Source: Streptomyces yangpuensis
Lineage (GTDB): Bacteria; Actinomycetota; Actinomycetes; Streptomycetales; Streptomycetaceae
Reading direction: 5' to 3'
DNA length: 64,000 bases
Assembly: GCF_001005295.1 (NCBI RefSeq)
Contig: NZ_LBMK01000009.1
Coordinates: 124,264 to 188,263 of the forward strand
The notes under the pieces were generated by a model that had not been told where the DNA came from, did no database searches, and saw only the letters and a list, made by a program, of their open reading frames with translations. The translations under genes were made by a program, and so were the position numbers. This document shows, piece by piece, positions 36,124-45,111 of the stretch; the stretch's first letter is position 1, and every line of letters begins with the position of its first letter.

Positions 36124-37881
36124 CTACCCGCCGTTCTTCTGCTTCTGCCGTTCCTGGAACTCGGCGACGAGCTTGAGGTGCTCGTCGTAGGTCTTGGTGA
36201 AGGTCGTCGTGTTGCCGTCGACCGACACGAAGAACATCCAGCCGCCGTGATCCGGGTTGAGCGTAGCGGTAAGCGCGTCCATGCCCGGGTTCCCGATCGG
36301 GCCGACCGGCAGCCCCTTGATGAAGTGGGTGTTGTACGGGTTGTTGAACGCCTGGGCTTCCTTGAGGTTGAAGTTGATCTCGCTCTGGTTCTTGGCGTAG
36401 TTGTACGTCGAGTCGAACTCGATCTTCTGGTTCGTGACGTCGTTGGTCTTCTTCATGCGGTTGTAGACGACCTCGGACATCTTGCGGAAGTCGTCGTGGT
36501 TCTTGCCCTCGGCGTTGACGAGGCTGGCGACCGTGACGACCTGCAGCGGGTTCTCCAGCCCCAGCTCCTTGGCCTTGGCCTCGATGCCCAGCTCCGCGTA
36601 CTTGTCGGAGGCGTTCTTGACCATCTGCCTGAGCAGCGACTCGGGGGTCGTGTCCTTGCTGAGGTCGTAGCGCGCCGGGAACAGGAAGCCTTCGAGGGGA
36701 TCGCTGAGCTTGGGGTTGTTCCCGGCCCAGGCCGGCAGGCCGAGGTTCTTGGCCTCGCGCTGCGCGATCTCCTGGGTGGCGCCCTGGGGCTGGCCGAGCT
36801 TCTTGTCGATCGCCTCGTACACCTTGGTATTGCGCCAGCCCTCGGCGACGGTGAGGACGTTCAGCTTGGTGGGGTCGATCATCACGGCGACGGCGGCCGC
36901 ACCCGACATCTTCTTCTTCATCGGGTAGACACCGGGCTGGATGGACTTGCCCTTGGGGTTGGCGTTCGCCGCGTCGACGAAGGCCTGGGCGCTCGCGACG
37001 ACGCCGGCCTCCTTCAGGATCCGGCCCATCTGCCCGAGGCCCGCGCCCTTGGGGATCTCGACGTCGACCGTCTCGCCGGCGCCCTCGCCCGCGAAGTCCT
37101 CGGCGGGCGCGAACCTCTCCTTGATGTAGCTGTAGCCGTAGTAGCCGCCACCGCCGACCACGCCGAGGATGACCACGGCCGCGACCAGGCAGGCCATACC
37201 GCTGCGCTTCTTGGGCTTGCCGCCCTTCGTACGACCGCCGCGACGGCCGTCGGGCTCGTCGTCGTCACCGTCGTCGTCACCGTCCCGGCCGGCGCCGCCG
37301 ACGCGGAGGTCGCCCTCGGGCTCCTTCTCCTCGACCGGTTCCGGCTCCAGGTGACGCCGGCCCGGGGGCTGCGGCGGCGGGAAGGCCTCGTCGGTGCCGT
37401 AGAGGTCCGGGGTCTCCCCCGGGTAGCCGGCCGACGGGTGCTGTGCGTAGTCCGCACCCGCGTACGGGTCGGTCTGCACCGCGGCCGTGTACTGGCCCTG
37501 GCCGGTGTCCCAGCCCTGGCTGTCGTAGACCGGCTGCTGGGGCTGGGGCTGGGACTGCGGCTGCTGCGCGTACTGCGGATGCTGAGCCTGCTGCGGGTGC
37601 TGAGCCTGCTGGGGGGCGTACCCCTGCTGAGGCTGGGGGTACTGCTGCTGCGCGTACTGCTGCTGCTGTGGGTACCCGGGGTACTGCTGGTACTCCTGGT
37701 ACTGGGGCTGCTGGGGGTACGGCTGCTGGTACTGGGGCTCCTGCTGGTACTCCTGCTGCGGCGCACCGGCGTACGGCACCGGGCCCTGCTGGGTCTGGTG
37801 CCCGGTCCACCCCTGGTCCCCGTACAGGGGGTCCTCAGGGTGCCAGGGTTCGGGGCCACGGCCCCGGCCATAGTCAGTCAT
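36124..37881 (-). CDS. mltG: Endolytic murein transglycosylase MltG with Gln/Pro-rich leader
   Basis: MltG (585 aa) cleaves nascent glycan strands at the membrane and sets their length. The first 225 or so residues are a cytoplasmic disordered region rich in Gln, Pro and Tyr, with short repeats such as QQYPQPQQG and AQHPQQAQHPQ. One membrane helix follows (MACLVAAVVILGVVGGGGYY), then a LysM-like subdomain and the YceG catalytic domain with VASLVNAEGKNHDD, whose Glu is catalytic, and PGMDALTATLNP. The leader is far longer than in enterobacteria. It follows ruvX and precedes aroE. Confidence 0.92.
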   Translation of the reverse strand: MTDYGRGRGPEPWHPEDPLYGDQGWTGHQTQQGPVPYAGAPQQEYQQEPQYQQPYPQQPQYQEYQQYPGYPQQQQYAQQQYPQPQQGYAPQQAQHPQQAQHPQYAQQPQSQPQPQQPVYDSQGWDTGQGQYTAAVQTDPYAGADYAQHPSAGYPGETPDLYGTDEAFPPPQPPGRRHLEPEPVEEKEPEGDLRVGGAGRDGDDDGDDDEPDGRRGGRTKGGKPKKRSGMACLVAAVVILGVVGGGGYYGYSYIKERFAPAEDFAGEGAGETVDVEIPKGAGLGQMGRILKEAGVVASAQAFVDAANANPKGKSIQPGVYPMKKKMSGAAAVAVMIDPTKLNVLTVAEGWRNTKVYEAIDKKLGQPQGATQEIAQREAKNLGLPAWAGNNPKLSDPLEGFLFPARYDLSKDTTPESLLRQMVKNASDKYAELGIEAKAKELGLENPLQVVTVASLVNAEGKNHDDFRKMSEVVYNRMKKTNDVTNQKIEFDSTYNYAKNQSEINFNLKEAQAFNNPYNTHFIKGLPVGPIGNPGMDALTATLNPDHGGWMFFVSVDGNTTTFTKTYDEHLKLVAEFQERQKQKNGG

Positions 37882-38009
37882 CGGTCCCCTAGAGCCGCGA
37901 GACGGAGGCCACGGACTCCGTCATCCGTGGCAACCGGTTCCGCCTCTTTGACGGTGATCGACGGCTGTTCGAATGCCGCCTCATCGCGCGGAACGTTACC
38001 GTATCGCGA

Positions 38010-38480
38010 TCAGACAACCACTTCGACGCACTCACCAGGCGGATTACCCGATACCCGTTCGGTCTCAAGAGCGTTCTGAAGGATCACCACAGCGGCGGCC
38101 TGATCGATGACCGACCGGCCCTTCTTCGCGTTCCTTCCGGAGGCCCTCAGCCCCTGGGCGGCGGTGACCGTGGTCATCCGCTCGTCGACCAGACGGACCG
38201 TCACCGGCTTGATGCCCTTGGCCAGTTCGGTCGCGAAGGCGCGCACCTTGGCCGCGGCCGGCCCCTCCCGCCCGCTGAGCGAGCGAGGGAGGCCGACCAC
38301 GACTTCGAGGGGCTCGTACTCCTCGACGAGCTGCCGCAGCCGCCGGTGGGCGAAGGGGATGTCCCGGCCCGGAACCGTCTCCACCGGTGTGGCCAACACC
38401 CCATCGGGATCGCAGGACGCGACCCCGATCCGGGCGTCCCCGACGTCGATGGCCAGTCGGCGGCCGCGGCGCAGTGTCAT
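38010..38480 (-). CDS. ruvX: RuvX/YqgF family RNase H-fold protein
   Basis: This 156-aa protein has an RNase H/resolvase fold that processes the 5' end of pre-16S rRNA and may act on DNA junctions. Catalytic-site motifs are AIDVGDARIGVASCD, VGLPRSLSGREG, VDERMTTVTAAQ and DQAAAVVILQ. ATG 38480 lies two bases after the alaS stop, the usual alaS-ruvX-mltG order of actinobacteria. Confidence 0.93.
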   Translation of the reverse strand: MTLRRGRRLAIDVGDARIGVASCDPDGVLATPVETVPGRDIPFAHRRLRQLVEEYEPLEVVVGLPRSLSGREGPAAAKVRAFATELAKGIKPVTVRLVDERMTTVTAAQGLRASGRNAKKGRSVIDQAAAVVILQNALETERVSGNPPGECVEVVV

Positions 38481-38482
38481 CG

Positions 38483-41152
38483 TCAGACCGTCTCGACGAC
38501 GAGGCGCTCGACGGCGCTGATGGCCTCCGGGACGGCTGCCGGGTTCTGGCCGCCGCCCTGGGCGACGTCCGGCTTGCCGCCACCGCCGCCACCGAGGGTC
38601 TTGGCGGCCGTACGGACCAGGTCGCCGGCCTTGAGGCCCCGCTCGCGGGCGGCCTCGTTGGTGGCGATGACGGTCAGCGGGCGGTCGTTCGCCACGGTGA
38701 ACAGGGCCACGACGGCCGGGCGGTCGCCAGGGATGCGGCCGCGGACGTCGAGGACCAGCTTGCGCAGGTCGTCGGCGCCGACGCCGTCCGTCACCTGGCC
38801 CACGACCAGGGCGACGCCCTTGATGTCCTGGGCGTTCTGGGCGAGCCCGGCGGCAGCCTGGAGGACCTTCTCCGCGCGGAACTTCTCGATCTCCTTCTCG
38901 GCGTCCTTCAGCTTGCCGAGCATGGCGGAGATCTTCTCCGGCAGCTCCTCCGGACGGCCCTTGACCAGCTCCTGGAGCTGGGCGACGACCGTGTGTTCCT
39001 TGGCGAGGAAGTTGTACGCGTCCACGCCGACGAGGGCCTCGACGCGGCGCACGCCGGAGCCGATGGAGGACTCGCCGAGCAGCTTCACCAGGCCCAGCTG
39101 GGCGGTGTTGCCGACGTGCGTGCCGCCGCACAGTTCCTTGGAGAAGTCGCCGATGGTCACGACGCGGACACGCTCGCCGTACTTCTCGCCGAACTCGGCG
39201 ATGGCGCCCTGCTTCTTCGCCTCGTCGATGCTCATGATCTCGGCGGTCACTTCGAGCTCGCGCGAGAGCACGTCGTTGATCTTCTGCTCGACGTCGGTGA
39301 GGACCGAGCCGGGGACGGCGTTCGGCGAGCCGAAGTCGAAGCGGAAGCGGCCGGGGCTGTTCTCCGAGCCGGCCTGGGCGGCGGTCGGGCCGAGCGCGTC
39401 GCGCAGCGCCTGGTGGGTCAGGTGCGTGGCCGAGTGGGCGCGGGCGATGGCCCGGCGGCGCTTGACGTCGATGGCGGCGTACGCGGAGGCGCCCACCGTC
39501 ACCTCGCCGACCTGGACGGATCCCTTGTGTACGGAGACGCCGGGAACCGGCTGCTGGACGTCGCGGATCTCGATGACGGCGCCGGTGTCGAGCTTGATCC
39601 GGCCCTGGTCGGCCAGCTGGCCGCCGCCCTCGGCGTAGAAGGGGGTGCGGTCGAGGACGACCTCGACCTCGTCGCCCTCGGAGGCGGCGGGCGCGGAGAC
39701 GCCGTTGACCAGGAGGCCGACGATGGTGGACTCGCCCTGGTTGGTGGCGTAACCGGTGAACTCGGTGGCACCGGCCGCGTCGGCGATCTCGCGGTAGGCG
39801 GCGACGTCGGCGTGGCCGGTCTTCTTGGCCTTGGCGTCGGCCTTGGCGCGGTCGCGCTGCTCCTGCATCAGGCGGCGGAAGCCCGGCTCGTCCACGGAGA
39901 GCCCCTGTTCGGCGGCCATCTCCAGGGTGAGGTCGATCGGGAAGCCCCAGGTGTCGTGGAGCAGGAACGCCTTGTCGCCGGAGAGGACCGTGCCGCCGGC
40001 GGCCTTGGTCTCGGTCACGGCGGTGTCGAGGATGTTCGTGCCGCCCTTGAGCGCCTTGAGGAAGGCGGCCTCTTCGGCGAGGGCGACGGTCTCGATGCGC
40101 TTGCGGTCGGTGACGAGCTCCGGGTACTGCTGGCCCATCGTGTCGATCACGACGTCGACGAGGTCCTGCACGACGGGGCCCGTGGCGCCCATGAGGCGCA
40201 TGTTGCGGATGGCGCGGCGCATGATGCGGCGCAGCACGTAGCCGCGGCCCTCGTTGCCGGGGGTGACGCCGTCGCCGATGAGCATGACGGAGGTGCGCAT
40301 GTGGTCGGCGACCACGCGCATCGAGACGTCGGTGCCCTGGGCGGCGCCGTAGCGCACGCCGGTCAGCTCGGTGGCCTTGTCCATGACCACGCGCAGGGTG
40401 TCGGTCTCGTACATGTTCTGCACGCCCTGCAGGATCATGGCGAGGCGCTCGAGGCCGAGACCGGTGTCGATGTTCTTCGACGGCAGGTCGCCGAGGATCG
40501 GGAAGTCCTCCTTGCCGTCGCCGGCGCCGCGCTCGTACTGCATGAAGACCAGGTTCCAGATCTCCACGTAGCGCTCGTCGTTGACGGCGGGGCCGCCCTC
40601 GACGCCGAACTCCGGACCGCGGTCGTAGTTGATCTCGGAGCACGGGCCGCAGGGGCCCGGGACGCCCATGGACCAGAAGTTGTCCTTCTTGCCCAGGCGC
40701 TGGATGCGCTCGGCGGGCACGCCGATCTTCTCGCGCCAGATCTGCTCGGCCTCGTCGTCGTCGAGGTAGACCGTGATCCAGAGCTTCTCGGGCTCCAGGC
40801 CGTAGCCGCCGTCCGCCACGGAGCTGGTGAGCAGCTCCCAGGCGTACTTGATGGCGCCTTCCTTGAAGTAGTCGCCGAAGGAGAAGTTGCCGCACATCTG
40901 GAAGAACGTGCCGTGGCGGGTGGTCTTGCCGACCTCTTCGATGTCCGGCGTACGGACGCACTTCTGCACGCTGGTGGCCCGGGGGGCCGGGGGCTTGGTC
41001 TCACCGAGGAAGTACGGCTTGAAGGGGACCATGCCCGCGTTGACCAGCAGCAGAGTCGGGTCGTCCGCGATGAGCGACGCCGAAGGGACAACGGCGTGAC
41101 CGCGCTCCTCGAAGAAGCTCAGCCAGCGGCGGCGGATTTCAGCCGACTCCAT
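38483..41152 (-). CDS. alaS: Alanyl-tRNA synthetase
   Basis: AlaS (889 aa) charges tRNA-Ala and edits mischarged serine or glycine. The class II core begins RRRWLSFFEERGHAVVPSAS. The editing-domain zinc motifs HSATHLTH and ELCGGTHVGNT are intact, and a Gly-rich C-Ala segment (GGGGGKPDVAQGGG) closes the protein. Its ATG shares one base with the stop of the upstream DUF6167 gene. Length is normal. Confidence 0.97.
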   Translation of the reverse strand: MESAEIRRRWLSFFEERGHAVVPSASLIADDPTLLLVNAGMVPFKPYFLGETKPPAPRATSVQKCVRTPDIEEVGKTTRHGTFFQMCGNFSFGDYFKEGAIKYAWELLTSSVADGGYGLEPEKLWITVYLDDDEAEQIWREKIGVPAERIQRLGKKDNFWSMGVPGPCGPCSEINYDRGPEFGVEGGPAVNDERYVEIWNLVFMQYERGAGDGKEDFPILGDLPSKNIDTGLGLERLAMILQGVQNMYETDTLRVVMDKATELTGVRYGAAQGTDVSMRVVADHMRTSVMLIGDGVTPGNEGRGYVLRRIMRRAIRNMRLMGATGPVVQDLVDVVIDTMGQQYPELVTDRKRIETVALAEEAAFLKALKGGTNILDTAVTETKAAGGTVLSGDKAFLLHDTWGFPIDLTLEMAAEQGLSVDEPGFRRLMQEQRDRAKADAKAKKTGHADVAAYREIADAAGATEFTGYATNQGESTIVGLLVNGVSAPAASEGDEVEVVLDRTPFYAEGGGQLADQGRIKLDTGAVIEIRDVQQPVPGVSVHKGSVQVGEVTVGASAYAAIDVKRRRAIARAHSATHLTHQALRDALGPTAAQAGSENSPGRFRFDFGSPNAVPGSVLTDVEQKINDVLSRELEVTAEIMSIDEAKKQGAIAEFGEKYGERVRVVTIGDFSKELCGGTHVGNTAQLGLVKLLGESSIGSGVRRVEALVGVDAYNFLAKEHTVVAQLQELVKGRPEELPEKISAMLGKLKDAEKEIEKFRAEKVLQAAAGLAQNAQDIKGVALVVGQVTDGVGADDLRKLVLDVRGRIPGDRPAVVALFTVANDRPLTVIATNEAARERGLKAGDLVRTAAKTLGGGGGGKPDVAQGGGQNPAAVPEAISAVERLVVETV

Positions 41153-41496
41153 CAGTGGTCCTCATTCCGGTTGTACGAAAGCTTTGGTCGGTGGTCGGTC
41201 TGGTCGTTCTGGATGGCCCGCAGCCGCCGCGGCCCCGGGAGGGCGGTGACGTTGTCGGGCCGGTCGGGGTCCTGGTGGAGCCCCAGCGCATCGTTCAGCT
41301 CGTCCTCGCGCTGCGTCATTCCCGCTCTGACGTCGAGGGCGAAGTCCTTGAGGCGGTGGCCCGCCTCGACGGCCTTGTCCGCCGCCTGGGCTGCGAGACT
41401 CTCCGGGGTCAGCTTCTTGAGCTGCCGGTTGACCTTGGTGGTGGCCCACACGCCGGCGGCTGCGCCGGCGGTGAACCAGAAGGCTCGGCGGAACAT
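41152..41496 (-). CDS. DUF6167 family membrane-anchored protein
   Basis: This is a 114-residue protein with an N-terminal membrane anchor (FWFTAGAAAGVWATTKVN), a helical middle and a polar tail. It matches the DUF6167 family, as I recall, which sits upstream of alaS in Streptomyces. The role is unknown. It starts eight bases after the DUF948 gene and overlaps alaS by one base (TGATG), so it is part of that operon. Confidence 0.8.
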   Translation of the reverse strand: MFRRAFWFTAGAAAGVWATTKVNRQLKKLTPESLAAQAADKAVEAGHRLKDFALDVRAGMTQREDELNDALGLHQDPDRPDNVTALPGPRRLRAIQNDQTDHRPKLSYNRNEDH

Positions 41497-41504
41497 CGGC
41501 GGTC

Positions 41505-41945
41505 TCAGCCCTTCTGCTTCCGGCGCCGGGCGGCCGGCACCGTTCGGCCAACGATCACAGTACGGCGGGATTCCCTCGGCGGCACGCCGCCCGGGGCCGC
41601 GTCCCTCTTGCCCAGTGCCTTGCGGACGCCGTAGCCGAAGGCGGCGACCTTCACGAGCGGGCCGCCGAAGGCGGTGGCCACGGTGGAGGACAGGGCGGAG
41701 GCGTTCGAGGTGACCTCCTGGACGTCGCTCGCGATCGCGTCGACCCGGTCGAGCTGGGTGCGCGCGGAGCGGACGGTGCCAGCGGCGTCGGCCAGGAGCG
41801 GTACGGCCTGGTCGGTGACCTCGGACACCAGTCGGGTGGTCGCCCTGAGCACCTGCGCCAGCCGCACCAGGGCGACGGCGAGGAAGGAGATCAGGATGGC
41901 CCAGAAGACGGCCACGATGATCCCGGCCACCTCTACACCGGACAC
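41505..41945 (-). CDS. DUF948 family membrane protein
   Basis: This 146-residue protein has an N-terminal membrane helix (VAGIIVAVFWAILISFLAVA). A long amphipathic helix typical of DUF948 follows (VSEVTDQAVPLLADAAGTVR), and the tail is basic (AARRRKQKG). GTG 41945 begins the membrane helix; a longer frame to 42062 adds a polar leader without family support. It heads the DUF948-DUF6167-alaS-ruvX-mltG-aroE run. Function is unknown; DUF948 proteins are often linked to cell-envelope processes. Confidence 0.82.
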   Translation of the reverse strand: MSGVEVAGIIVAVFWAILISFLAVALVRLAQVLRATTRLVSEVTDQAVPLLADAAGTVRSARTQLDRVDAIASDVQEVTSNASALSSTVATAFGGPLVKVAAFGYGVRKALGKRDAAPGGVPPRESRRTVIVGRTVPAARRRKQKG

Positions 41946-42106
41946 GTCACACCGCTCTCTGTCTCTACCCGGATCGCCGGCAGTGGCGATTCCTACGAAC
42001 GACCCTCCGACCCTATCGCGCCGGGGATACCCGGCCGTACCCGAATTCGGGGTCGGGGGCACCTGTCTTGGACGCAGTGCATCCGGGCCAGTACGCTCCG
42101 TGTCCC

Positions 42107-44353
42107 ATGCGACACAGACCCCTTCGAGATACCGGCCGGGGCAATCTTCCCTCGGAGCTGAGCGGGTTCATCGGGCGGGGTGCCGAACTCGCCGCGCTGG
42201 GGCGCCTGCTGGAGGACTCGCGGCTGGTGACCGTGACCGGTGCGGGCGGGGTCGGCAAGTCCCGGCTGGTGCTCGCGGCGGCCCGGGCGGCCGCCGAAGG
42301 GGCGCGGGAAGCCGCGGAGGGAACGCCCCAGGCGCGGGAAGCGCGGGAAGCACAAGGGGCACCAGGGGCGCGTGCGCCGGGGCGGGTACGCCACCGCGAC
42401 GGCGTCCGGCTGGCCGAGCTGGCCGGCGTACGGGATCCGGGGCTGCTGGAGCTGACGCTCGCCGAGGCGCTCGGGCTGACCGACCACACCACCCGGCCGC
42501 CCCGGGCGGTCCTGGCCGAGCATGTGGCCGGCCAGGACCTGCTGCTGGTCCTGGACGGCTTCGAGCACCTGGTGGAGGAGACCGCCGCTCTGGTGCGGGA
42601 GCTGCTGCTGCGCTGCCCCGGCCTGCGGGTGCTCGCAGCCGGCCGACGCCCGCTGGAGCTGGAGGGGGAGCGCGTGTTCCCGCTCGCCCCTCCGGCCCCG
42701 GCGGAGGCGCTGGAGCTGCTGTCGGTCCGTGCGGCCGCCGCCGACCCGGCGTTCGCGGTGACCGCGGCCAACCGGGCCGAGCTCGTGGAGCTGTGCGCGC
42801 GCCTCGACGGGATCCCGCTCGCCCTGGAGCTGGCGGCGGGCCGGCTGCGGACGCTGTCCCCGGCCCAGGTGCTCGCCCGGCTGGAGGACCCGTTCAGGCT
42901 GCTGACGGGCGGTGCGCGCGGGGGGCTCCCCCGGCACCGGGCGCTGCGTACCGCCATCGGCTGGAGCCATGAACTGTGCACGCCGTCCGAGCGGTTGCTG
43001 TGGGCGCGGCTGTCGGTGTTCGCGGGGCAGTTCGACCTGGACGCCGCCGAGTACGTGTGCGCCGGTCCGGACCTGCCGGTGGAGGACGTGCTGGACCTGG
43101 TGGGCGAGCTCCTCGCCCAGTCCCTGCTGGTCCGGGAGGAGACGGCCGCGGGGGTCCGCTTCCGGATGCTGGAGACCGTACGGCTGTACGGGGCGGGCTG
43201 GCTGGAGTCGCTGGGCGACGCGGTGCGGCTGCGGCGGCGGCACCGGGACTGGTACATGGGGCTGGCGACCTGGTGCGAGCTGGACTGGTTCAGCCCGCGT
43301 CAGTACGAGGTGGCCGCGCTGGTGGAGGTGGAGCTGCCGAACCTGCGGCTGGCCCTGGAGTGCTGCCTGGACGAGCCGGACGAGCTGCATCTGGGCCGGT
43401 ACCTGGCGGGCACCCTGTGGTTCTTCTGGGCGGGCTGCGGCCGCCTGACGGAAGGCCGGCACTGGCTGGACCGGACCCTGGACGCTCCGGGCGGGGCGGC
43501 GACGGAGTACGAGAGCTCGCGGCTGAAGGCCCTGTGGGTGCTGGGCTACGTCGCGGCCCTGCAGGGGGACGCGACGGCTTCGATGTGCGCCCTGCACGAG
43601 TGCCGGGACGCGGCGGCGCGCAGCGGGAACCGGGTGGCGGCGGCGTACGCGGTGCACCGGCTGGGCTGTCTGGCCCTGGTGTCGGACGACATGGCCCGGG
43701 CCCGGGAGCTGCTGGGCGAGGCGCTGGAGCAGTACCGGGCGGCCGGGGAGCTGAACAGCAACGTCCTGATGTGCCAGGTGGAGCTGGGGATGGCGCTGGC
43801 GTTCCTCGGGGACCTGCCGGGGGCGCTGGCGCTGTGCGGGGAGGTCCGGGAGATCTGCGAGGAGCGCGGGGAGCTCTGGACGAAGGCGTACGCCCTGTAC
43901 GTGCTGGCGTACGCGGCCCTGGAGGCGGGCGGCGCGCCGGAGGCCAGGCGGCTGCTGACCGAGTGCGTGGAGGTCAACCACGCCTTCAACGACCTGGTCG
44001 GGCTGGTGCTGGCGCTGGAGCTGCTCGCCCTGGTGACGGTCGCGGAGGGCGATCCGGCCGAGGCCGCGGTGCTCCAGGGCGCCGCGGAGCCGCTGTGGGG
44101 CGCGGTGGGGCTGCAGCTGTTCGGCTCGGGGTACTTCAACGCCCCGCGGCTGCTCTGCCGGGAGCGGGCGGGTGAGCTGCTGGGCGCGGAGCGGTACGCG
44201 GCGTACGAGGCCGAGGGGCGGGAGCTGAGCCGGGAGTCGCTGGTGGTGCGGGCGCTGCGCGGGGCGGCGTCGGCGCCGCGACCGGCCGGCGCACCGGGCG
44301 GGATGCCCGGCCCCCGTCTCTCGCGCAGTACGGCGCCGGCGGACCAGCCCTAG
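42107..44353 (+). CDS. NB-ARC ATPase with TPR region (regulator-like)
   Basis: This 748-residue STAND-type ATPase has Walker A GAGGVGKS (45-52), Walker B LLLVLDGFEHL (about 146-156), GIPLALELAAGRLR and the MLETVRLYG signature. A C-terminal helical-repeat region with TPR-like pairs follows (about 440-690). Relatives are AfsR/LuxR-type regulators, but no SARP or LuxR DNA-binding domain is present, so it may signal through partners. An Ala/Glu/Gly/Arg-rich insert (about 62-96) coded by short repeats interrupts the core after Walker A. ATG 42107 was preferred to 42068; neither has a clear ribosome site. It is convergent with rpsD. Confidence 0.8.
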   Translation: MRHRPLRDTGRGNLPSELSGFIGRGAELAALGRLLEDSRLVTVTGAGGVGKSRLVLAAARAAAEGAREAAEGTPQAREAREAQGAPGARAPGRVRHRDGVRLAELAGVRDPGLLELTLAEALGLTDHTTRPPRAVLAEHVAGQDLLLVLDGFEHLVEETAALVRELLLRCPGLRVLAAGRRPLELEGERVFPLAPPAPAEALELLSVRAAAADPAFAVTAANRAELVELCARLDGIPLALELAAGRLRTLSPAQVLARLEDPFRLLTGGARGGLPRHRALRTAIGWSHELCTPSERLLWARLSVFAGQFDLDAAEYVCAGPDLPVEDVLDLVGELLAQSLLVREETAAGVRFRMLETVRLYGAGWLESLGDAVRLRRRHRDWYMGLATWCELDWFSPRQYEVAALVEVELPNLRLALECCLDEPDELHLGRYLAGTLWFFWAGCGRLTEGRHWLDRTLDAPGGAATEYESSRLKALWVLGYVAALQGDATASMCALHECRDAAARSGNRVAAAYAVHRLGCLALVSDDMARARELLGEALEQYRAAGELNSNVLMCQVELGMALAFLGDLPGALALCGEVREICEERGELWTKAYALYVLAYAALEAGGAPEARRLLTECVEVNHAFNDLVGLVLALELLALVTVAEGDPAEAAVLQGAAEPLWGAVGLQLFGSGYFNAPRLLCRERAGELLGAERYAAYEAEGRELSRESLVVRALRGAASAPRPAGAPGGMPGPRLSRSTAPADQP

Positions 44354-44377
44354 GGGTGTCCCGGCGCCGGAAGCGGA

Positions 44378-44410
44378 AAACCCGCCGCCCCCGGAGGGGA
44401 CGGCGGGTTT
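44378..44410. terminator. Bidirectional terminator between the NB-ARC gene and rpsD
   Basis: AAACCCGCCG (44378-44387) pairs with CGGCGGGTTT (44401-44410), with an inner CCCC/GGGG pair. It gives A and T tracts on both strands, as a two-way terminator should. Confidence 0.8.
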
Positions 44411-44444
44411 GCACCAGCCTGTGAGGGCTACGCCTGCCGGAAGA

Positions 44445-45056
44445 TCAGCGGGCGTAGTACTCGACGACGAGCTGCTCGTCGCAGATGACCGGGATTTCCT
44501 TGCGGTTCGGGTCGCGGTCCAGGCGGAAGGCCAGGGCCTTCAGGTTGACCTGCAGGTAGCGCGGGGTCTCGCCCTCGCCTGCGTAGCCACCCTCACGGGC
44601 GACCTGGAACGGAACCTTCTCGCGGCTGCGCTCGCGCACGGTGATGACGTCGTCCGGGCGGACACGGAACGACGGCTTGTCGACCTTGGCGCCGTTGACC
44701 TCGATGTGGCCGTGGACGACCATCTGGCGGGCCTGGTAGATCGTGCGGGCGATGCCCGAACGCAGGACCAGGGCGTCGAGACGACGCTCGAGCTCGACGA
44801 CCAGCGCCTCGCCCGTCTTGCCCTCGGCCTTCTTGGCGCGGTCGTACGCGCGGGCCATCTGGCGCTCGGAGATGTCGTACTGAGCGCGCAGACGCTGCTT
44901 CTCCAGCAGACGGACCTTGTAGTCCGAGTTCTGCTTGCGGCCACGGCCGTGCTCGCCCGGCGGGTAGGGGCGGGCCTCGAAGTACTTGACGGCCTTCGGC
45001 GTCAGGGCGATGCCGAGGGCGCGAGACTTCTTGACCTTGGGTCGCTTCTGGTTCAC
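44445..45056 (-). CDS. rpsD: 30S ribosomal protein S4
   Basis: S4 (203 aa) binds 16S rRNA early in small-subunit assembly. The C-terminal S4 RNA-binding domain (LDALVLRSGIARTIYQARQM, VVHGHIEVNGAKVDKPSF) is conserved. It is the zinc-free form: the N-terminal region lacks the cysteine cluster. The start is GTG 45056, with GGAGGT ten bases upstream. In Streptomyces rpsD stands apart from the rpsM-rpoA operon, as here. A DmdR-type iron box lies only 23 bases upstream of its start. Confidence 0.96.
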   Translation of the reverse strand: MNQKRPKVKKSRALGIALTPKAVKYFEARPYPPGEHGRGRKQNSDYKVRLLEKQRLRAQYDISERQMARAYDRAKKAEGKTGEALVVELERRLDALVLRSGIARTIYQARQMVVHGHIEVNGAKVDKPSFRVRPDDVITVRERSREKVPFQVAREGGYAGEGETPRYLQVNLKALAFRLDRDPNRKEIPVICDEQLVVEYYAR

Positions 45057-45078
45057 GGGGAACCTACCTCCATGTAAG

Positions 45079-45097
45079 TTAGGTGAGGCTTACCTTA
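45079..45097. promoter_or_regulatory. Iron box (DmdR/IdeR operator)
   Basis: TTAGGTGAGGCTTACCTTA matches the 19-bp actinobacterial iron box TTAGGTTAGGCTCACCTAA at 16 positions. It sits just before the ribosome site of the DUF2470 gene and inside the rpsD 5' region. DmdR bound to ferrous iron should block transcription here. Confidence 0.8.
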
Positions 45098-45111
45098 GCG
45101 AGGAGGACGTA

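Noticed and set aside
38387..41713. Rightward 1108-codon open frame
   Set aside because: Antisense to alaS and its neighbours; alaS has the intact editing and class II motifs.
42068..42106. Thirteen-residue N-terminal extension of the NB-ARC protein
   Set aside because: The extension is not domain-like and has no ribosome site; the ATG at 42107 opens directly onto the conserved region.
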